Shown here: positions 11,109 to 14,680 of the stretch, piece after piece | Layout: each line of letters opens with the position of its first letter | How positions within the stretch are numbered: the stretch's first letter is position 1 | Assembly: GCA_002715465.1 (NCBI GenBank) | Contig: PAYY01000018.1 | Coordinates: 10,334 to 25,013, forward strand | Length of the DNA: 14,680 nt | Direction: 5' to 3' | Origin: Fidelibacterota bacterium | GTDB taxonomy: Bacteria > Marinisomatota > Marinisomatia > Marinisomatales > S15-B10 | Program-made: the position numbers and the translations under genes | Notes under the pieces: model-generated | The model's input: the letters and a program-made list of their open reading frames with translations, nothing else | Told to the model about the DNA's origin: nothing | Databases searched by the model: none

Positions 11109-12038
11109 TTGAGTTTACAAGATAGAAAAGAAGCATTTTCTTTACTAGCCTCTAGGTTCGAAAATACAAAAGTTAGTGATCTGCTTTTAGAACATAAAAT
11201 TCCCAATTCCTTAAAAAAGTGGCTTCATTCATCTGTATTCATATATGTTTCAAAATGTCTTCCGGGCGATGAGCTATATTTAGATGAAAATAGTTTGATG
11301 AATGCTTTGGTAGAAAATTATGATAAAGACAAAATACCCAATATGACACCTAATGGTATGCTTGTTCCCAAAAAATATCTTGTACTAGAATATAATCAGC
11401 TTGTCAGATCCTTTGCTGCTATTATTGATAGTTTAAACATACGGGATCTCATATCTTCTTGGCATATTCCCCTTAACTTAAGGTTTAAAGCTGGAGAGGT
11501 TAATGAGAGTAATATGGTTAGACACCATCCAACCGAGCATATACATTCAGATAGTTGGGCTGGAGAATCAAGTGAGAGTGTTACTATTCAAATCCCAATT
11601 TTTGGAGATATAAAAAATAATCACGTTTCATTTTATGATCCTCCTGATGATTTTGAAGAAAGTTGGTTGGGTCCAAGATCATCTTATGAAGATGGATCTG
11701 ATATTGCTAATAGATACTCAAAAGTTAATTTTGTACCAAATAAAGGTCATCTTCAATTCTCTGATTTTGCAGGGCTACATGCAAGTACGAGACTGCCAAA
11801 TGCAGGCCCAAGACTATCAATAGATACCACTTTTGTTATAAAAAAACCCAATGATAATAGATCCCCTGAAACAATCCATAAATGGAGAGAAGGTGAAAGG
11901 GCTATGCCTAACCTTTTATCTAATCTAGGCTCAGACTCTTTACTTTATTTTCCTCATGGGATGAATGAATTTGTTGATAGTGAGGGTGGATTTAAACATC
12001 CGTCAAATTTAAAAGTAATTGATTTAGTCAATTCTTAG
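11109..12038 (+). CDS. Probable 2-oxoglutarate/Fe(II)-dependent oxygenase-like protein
   Basis: The TTG start with TAGGAG upstream gives 309 residues. No close family is recognised with certainty, but the pattern fits a jelly-roll non-haem iron oxygenase. TEHIHSDSW offers H146 and D148 as an HxD pair, followed by strands with SVTIQIPIFGDI and NHVSFYDPP. FSDFAGLHASTRLPNAGPRL then supplies the distal H224, with R235 eleven residues on where the 2-oxoglutarate carboxylate ligand is expected. The first 110 residues are of unclear function. The C-terminal 60 residues carry no familiar motif. Position just after the nucleotide-sugar block suggests hydroxylation or oxidation of a sugar or its decoration, but this is inference. 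A cupin-type non-oxygenase using the same fold is the main alternative. Confidence 0.65.
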   Translation: MSLQDRKEAFSLLASRFENTKVSDLLLEHKIPNSLKKWLHSSVFIYVSKCLPGDELYLDENSLMNALVENYDKDKIPNMTPNGMLVPKKYLVLEYNQLVRSFAAIIDSLNIRDLISSWHIPLNLRFKAGEVNESNMVRHHPTEHIHSDSWAGESSESVTIQIPIFGDIKNNHVSFYDPPDDFEESWLGPRSSYEDGSDIANRYSKVNFVPNKGHLQFSDFAGLHASTRLPNAGPRLSIDTTFVIKKPNDNRSPETIHKWREGERAMPNLLSNLGSDSLLYFPHGMNEFVDSEGGFKHPSNLKVIDLVNS

Positions 12039-12054
12039 AACTTTTAAGATTCTT

Positions 12055-12083
12055 TTGATGTTTTATTAATATTAATCTAGATT
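12055..12083 (+). promoter_or_regulatory. Weak sigma-70-like promoter candidate before the PfpI gene
   Basis: TTGATG (12055-12060) and TAGATT (12078-12083) are separated by 17 bases in the 65-base gap before the DJ-1/PfpI gene. Each matches four of six consensus positions. In such AT-rich DNA this could be chance. Confidence 0.2.
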
Positions 12084-12089
12084 GCTAAC

Positions 12090-12096
12090 AGGAGAG
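12090..12096 (+). promoter_or_regulatory. Ribosome binding site AGGAGAG for the PfpI-family gene
   Basis: AGGAGAG ends seven bases before ATG 12104 and is the strongest ribosome site in the window. It suggests independent and efficient translation rather than coupling to the upstream gene. Confidence 0.8.
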
Positions 12097-12103
12097 TTTA
12101 TTT

Positions 12104-12619
12104 ATGAAGAAAGCACTTATTCTTACAGGAAATCTTGCGCAAGACCATGAATTTATTTATCCATTTTATAGAGTTCAAGAGGAAGGCTATGAAGTGGATG
12201 TTGCTGTTCGTGGAGGAGAACAGGTAAATGGTATAATCGGTTCAAAAATTATTCCAACAAAAGATATACCTGAGCTTGAGGTTAATGATTATTCGTTACT
12301 TGTTCTTCCTGGCGGAGCTAAGGCAATGGAATATATGAGGCAAGATCAGGATATTATTCAATTTATATCAGAGTTTAATTCTTCAGGAAAGACAATAGCT
12401 AGTATATGTCATGCCGCACAGTTACTTATATCGGCTAAAGTTGTGAAGGGTAAGAAGATATCTGGCTACTATAGTATAAAAGATGATATCAATAATGCTG
12501 GTGCAATCTATACAGATGAACCAGCGGTTGTTGATGGGAATATTGTATCAACAGCACATTATAAGGACTTAGGGCCTTGGATGAAAAAGGCTTTAGAGAT
12601 ATGTAGTAAGGATAATTGA
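12104..12619 (+). CDS. DJ-1/PfpI-family protein
   Basis: This 171-residue protein has the full-length single-domain DJ-1/PfpI layout. The nucleophile elbow is ASICHAAQLL with C102 followed by H103. E16 in QDHEFIYP is in the position of the conserved Glu that polarises the Cys. LVLPGGAKAME (66-76) and the NAGAIYTDEPAVV strand near 131-143 are also typical. The family includes intracellular proteases of the PfpI type, glyoxalases (glyoxalase III) and debated deglycases, so the reaction cannot be assigned. It is cytoplasmic, with no signal peptide. A PfpI protein is unusual inside a polysaccharide locus. It could detoxify reactive carbonyls or act on a keto-sugar intermediate, but the sequence does not show which. 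Confidence 0.88.
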   Translation: MKKALILTGNLAQDHEFIYPFYRVQEEGYEVDVAVRGGEQVNGIIGSKIIPTKDIPELEVNDYSLLVLPGGAKAMEYMRQDQDIIQFISEFNSSGKTIASICHAAQLLISAKVVKGKKISGYYSIKDDINNAGAIYTDEPAVVDGNIVSTAHYKDLGPWMKKALEICSKDN

Positions 12620-12680
12620 TTATTTTTATAATTATTTGATATAAACGTAATAGAAATAGAATAATGGATAAGAGAACTGA

Positions 12681-12950
12681 TGCAAAGGCGAATCTCTTGT
12701 TGTTTCAACAAAATCAGGTGCTTTAGTTTTTCATCACGGATTACTTTGGCATGGGTCCAATATAAATATGTCAGAATATGATAGGATGTCTATTGCATGT
12801 CATTATATGCCACATGATTCACAATTTCATCATTCAATCAATAATCCTGTACTTAGTCATTACAAAATTCACGGAACTCTTGAAATGAAGGAAAGTTTTT
12901 TTCCAATTTTATGGTCTCAATCAAATAAAAGAAGTGAATTTCTTAATTAA
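12681..12950 (+). pseudogene. C-terminal remnant of a phytanoyl-CoA dioxygenase (PhyH)-like gene
   Basis: The frame is open from 12681 to the TAA at 12948-12950 and reads about 89 residues. The segment SGALVFHHGLLWHGSNINMS, then EYDRMSIACHYMP, matches the C-terminal half of PhyH-type 2-oxoglutarate oxygenases: distal His in LLWHGSN and Arg eleven residues later in EYDR. In-frame stops lie immediately upstream (12669-12671, 12678-12680), and no ATG, GTG or TTG precedes ATG 12768, which is inside the domain after the iron-ligand His. The N-terminal half with the HxD motif is absent from this frame, and I do not see it in the 61 bases back to the PfpI stop. The gene is therefore broken, probably by deletion, unless sequence errors are involved. 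A 60-residue protein from 12768 is theoretically possible but unlikely to work. Confidence 0.72.
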
Positions 12951-12952
12951 TT

Positions 12953-12973
12953 TGATTTCTGATCGTGAAATCA
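12953..12973 (+). other. Small AT-rich inverted repeat in the gap before the cupin gene
   Basis: TGATTTC (12953-12959) and GAAATCA (12967-12973) form a perfect seven-base stem with a seven-base loop, just after the PhyH remnant's stop. The stem has only two G-C pairs and is followed by TTTAAG rather than a long U-run. It is at best a weak terminator. The rest of 12951-13079 shows no gene and no convincing promoter. Confidence 0.2.
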
Positions 12974-13079
12974 TTTAAGATAAAATGACTCTGTCAGCAT
13001 ACAATACATCTTGTACCCATAATTGTTAGATACTTCTAGTTAATTAATAAATATAGCTTGATCTTTCAGCATAAATTTT

Positions 13080-13784
13080 ATGAATCCTCAATCTAAGAGA
13101 TTAAAGACAAGAGACTATAGTAAGACGATAGTCAAAAAACCATGGGGTTTTGAGTATTTAGTGTATCAAAATGAAAATATAGCACTTTGGTATTTATTTT
13201 TAAAGTATGATAATGAGACATCAATGCATTGCCATCCTAATAAAACTACTGGTTTAATAGTACTGGATGGAGAAGTTGAAGTTTCATTTTTGGGTAATAT
13301 ATTCAAATCAGGCCCACTTTCTAAGACAATGATTAGAAAAGGACTTTTTCATTCCACACGATCTATTTCAAAAGAAGGGTCTCATATTTTTGAAATTGAA
13401 ACACCTGTTGATAAGCATGATTTGATTCGCTTAGAAGATAAATATGGACGTGAGGGTTCGCCATATGAGGATGAAACTTTTGAGGCACCAAAAAGAGATG
13501 ATTGTTTGTGGATTGAAGAACCTCGTAATGGAGGGTCGTCTGAGTATTATTTTTGTAATTGTAAAATTCATCTTTTAACAATTTCTGATTTGAATAAGCT
13601 TTCAATAAATACTCCTGATGAAAATATTATGTTTATTAATGGTGGTATAATTACTAATGACGGGAAATTTGTTGCTCAAGCCGGTGATGTGATTACAGGT
13701 AAAGTCCTAATGAAATTAGCTCTTCTTTTCCCTAAAGTAGTTCCAAATACCACACTCATGAAAATAACACGTGATGAAAAATAA
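13080..13784 (+). CDS. Cupin-domain protein, possibly a sugar-processing cupin
   Basis: From ATG 13080 the protein has 234 residues; no clear ribosome site is seen. The KPWGFEYLVYQ start (20-30) followed by METAL-type cupin strands resembles the cupin part of phosphomannose isomerase/guanylyltransferase proteins, where a KPWG motif is common. MHCHPNKTTG (49-58) gives H50 and H52 for the first cupin motif, without the usual Glu. LDGEVEV (62-68) is the turn between strands. RKGLFHSTRS (86-95) gives H91 of the second motif, where the usual Pro is replaced. Three candidate metal His residues are thus present. Residues 115-160 are acidic and Gly-rich, and the last 70 residues look like a second, weaker beta domain. 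Isomerase, epimerase or regulatory roles are all possible. The end overlaps the HAD gene by 11 bases. Confidence 0.7.
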   Translation: MNPQSKRLKTRDYSKTIVKKPWGFEYLVYQNENIALWYLFLKYDNETSMHCHPNKTTGLIVLDGEVEVSFLGNIFKSGPLSKTMIRKGLFHSTRSISKEGSHIFEIETPVDKHDLIRLEDKYGREGSPYEDETFEAPKRDDCLWIEEPRNGGSSEYYFCNCKIHLLTISDLNKLSINTPDENIMFINGGIITNDGKFVAQAGDVITGKVLMKLALLFPKVVPNTTLMKITRDEK

Positions 13785-14163
13785 TCTATTTCCTCCAGGG
13801 TTTGAAAAAGACAAGAAAAATTTAGCAATTGATTTTGATGGAGTTATACATGATTGGAGTAAAGGTTGGCATGATGGAACATGTTATGGTAAACCAATAA
13901 AAGGTGCTATAGAAGCAGTCAGATTTTTGTCTAGGGATTTTAATATTATTATTTTTTCTGCTAAATGCAAACCTGATAGGCCTTTAGTTAATAATAAAAC
14001 AGGTAAAGAGCTTGTAACTGAATGGTTAGAAAAATATGGTTTATTGGAATATATTACTGAAATTACTCATGAAAAACCTAGGGCTATACTTTACATTGAT
14101 GATAATGCGTATCGATTTGATAGTTGGGTAAATTCTCTAAACTTTATAAGAAAAACATTGTGA
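13774..14163 (+). CDS. Small capless HAD-superfamily phosphatase-like protein
   Basis: ATG 13774 gives 129 residues; a GTG at 13771 would add one. The four HAD motifs are visible: DFDGV (20-24) with nucleophile D20 and D22, S62 in IIFSAK, K101 in HEKPRA, and D109-D110 in YIDDNAYRF. It is short and has no room for a large cap domain; the insert WSKGWHDGTCYGKPIKG (28-44) after motif I may shape the pocket. It could remove a phosphate from a sugar phosphate. GmhB, the heptose-1,7-bisphosphate phosphatase needed between HddA and HddC, is also a capless HAD, but its zinc-binding Cys/His loop is not seen here, so it is not a normal GmhB. The gene overlaps both neighbours, implying coupled expression with the cupin and E1 alpha genes. 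Confidence 0.78.
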   Translation: MKNNLFPPGFEKDKKNLAIDFDGVIHDWSKGWHDGTCYGKPIKGAIEAVRFLSRDFNIIIFSAKCKPDRPLVNNKTGKELVTEWLEKYGLLEYITEITHEKPRAILYIDDNAYRFDSWVNSLNFIRKTL

Positions 14164-14680
14164 AAAATTATAGGCTAGAGGTTTTTCGCAAAGCGGCACT
14201 TTGTAGGAATTTTGAAGAAGCGACATTCAAACATGTTAAAAATAATCTTATTCAATTCCCAGTATATCTTTCTGCAGGACAAGAGTATATACCTTCTTCA
14301 ATTTCCACAATTACAGAAAATGAATATAATCCAAACATTTTTATTCAACATAGAGGACATTCAACCTATTTAGCCTTTGGCGGTAATATAATCGAGCTAA
14401 TTGATGAATTGCTTGGAAGAAAAACTGGGTGCGCAAATGGTATGGGTGGATCAGCTTCAATACAATCTAAAGAAAAAAATATTTTTGGACATGATGGTTT
14501 AATGGGAAGTCAAGTACCTATAGCCGTAGGGCATTGTTTTATAACTAGAAAACCTACAATTGTTTTTTGTGGCGACTCAGCTGGTGAAGAGGATTATGTG
14601 TTTAGTGCAATAGGTTGGGCCGCGACAAAAAAATTGCCAATACTTTTTGTAATTGAAGATAACAATTTATCAATTCTAAC
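14160..14680 (+). CDS. Thiamine-diphosphate-dependent dehydrogenase E1 alpha subunit (partial, 3' end beyond window)
   Basis: GTG 14160 overlaps the HAD stop as GTGA, and the frame stays open to the window end (173 residues). QHRGHSTYLAFGG (63-75) and GCANGMGGSAS (90-100) match the E1 alpha / acetoin-dehydrogenase family, as do HDGLMGSQVPIAVG (111-124) and the thiamine-diphosphate motif from GDSAGEE (138-144) to EDNN (166-169). The motif usually begins GDG; here it is GDS. The family decarboxylates 2-oxo acids with an E1 beta partner, expected just downstream. No E2 or E3 gene is in the window. In a sugar locus the enzyme may transfer an acyl or two-carbon unit rather than feed a dehydrogenase complex; this is inference. 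Confidence 0.88.
   Translation, partial: MKNYRLEVFRKAALCRNFEEATFKHVKNNLIQFPVYLSAGQEYIPSSISTITENEYNPNIFIQHRGHSTYLAFGGNIIELIDELLGRKTGCANGMGGSASIQSKEKNIFGHDGLMGSQVPIAVGHCFITRKPTIVFCGDSAGEEDYVFSAIGWAATKKLPILFVIEDNNLSIL

Noticed and set aside
12664..12726. 20-codon ATG frame in the gap after the PfpI gene
   Set aside because: It overlaps the PhyH remnant in another frame and has no ribosome site or similarity I recognise.
12953..12973. Inverted repeat as a rho-independent terminator
   Set aside because: The stem has only two G-C pairs and lacks a U-run, so I list it only as a weak inverted repeat.
13774..14163. HAD protein as a canonical GmhB
   Set aside because: It is shorter than GmhB and lacks the zinc-binding Cys/His loop, so no gmhB symbol is given.

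Overview
The window is a continuous stretch of a surface-polysaccharide (O-antigen or capsule-like) locus. All genes lie on the + strand, are tightly packed and often overlap by a few bases. The DNA is visibly AT-rich. Start codons are mixed: TTG at 1624, 7435 and 11109; GTG at 582, 10143 and 14160; ATG elsewhere. A polysaccharide co-polymerase beside a Wzm/Wzt-type exporter points to a Gram-negative-type (diderm) bacterium. Frequent TTG starts with AT-rich DNA and a long sugar locus would fit Leptospira or another AT-rich diderm, but this is a guess from style, not an identification.

Layout. 1-546: the C-terminal part of a Wzz/GNVR-type chain-length (co-polymerase) protein. 582-1592: a Gfo/Idh/MocA sugar dehydrogenase. 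1624-3886: an ABC exporter pair, a Wzm-like permease and a Wzt-like ATPase with a long C-terminal domain. 3883-7438: three glycosyltransferase-type proteins. The first and third are GT-A-like paralogues that share an EDFMP(I/V)Y motif at the C-terminus, and they flank a GT-B-like enzyme. 7435-11087: a nucleotide-sugar block of an extended SDR, an HddC-like nucleotidyltransferase, an HddA-like GHMP kinase and a GDP-L-fucose-synthase-like SDR. Together these suggest GDP-D-glycero-D-manno-heptose and its modification. 11109-12619: a probable 2-oxoglutarate/Fe(II) oxygenase and a DJ-1/PfpI-family protein. 12620-13079: the only long gap; it holds a decayed C-terminal remnant of a phytanoyl-CoA-dioxygenase-like gene. 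13080-14680: a cupin, a small HAD-like phosphatase and the start of a thiamine-diphosphate-dependent E1 alpha subunit that runs off the window; these three overlap end to start.

How they may work together. The kinase and nucleotidyltransferase would make an activated heptose. The two SDRs, the oxygenase and the cupin/HAD/E1 set would tailor it or make a further unusual sugar. The glycosyltransferases would build the chain, and the ABC exporter with the co-polymerase would export and size it. The heptose isomerase (GmhA) and a recognisable GmhB phosphatase are not in the window. The most unusual part is 11109-14680, where oxygenase, PfpI, cupin, HAD and E1 alpha genes follow a GDP-heptose block. 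A two-carbon-branched or otherwise decorated heptose is a speculative but testable reading.
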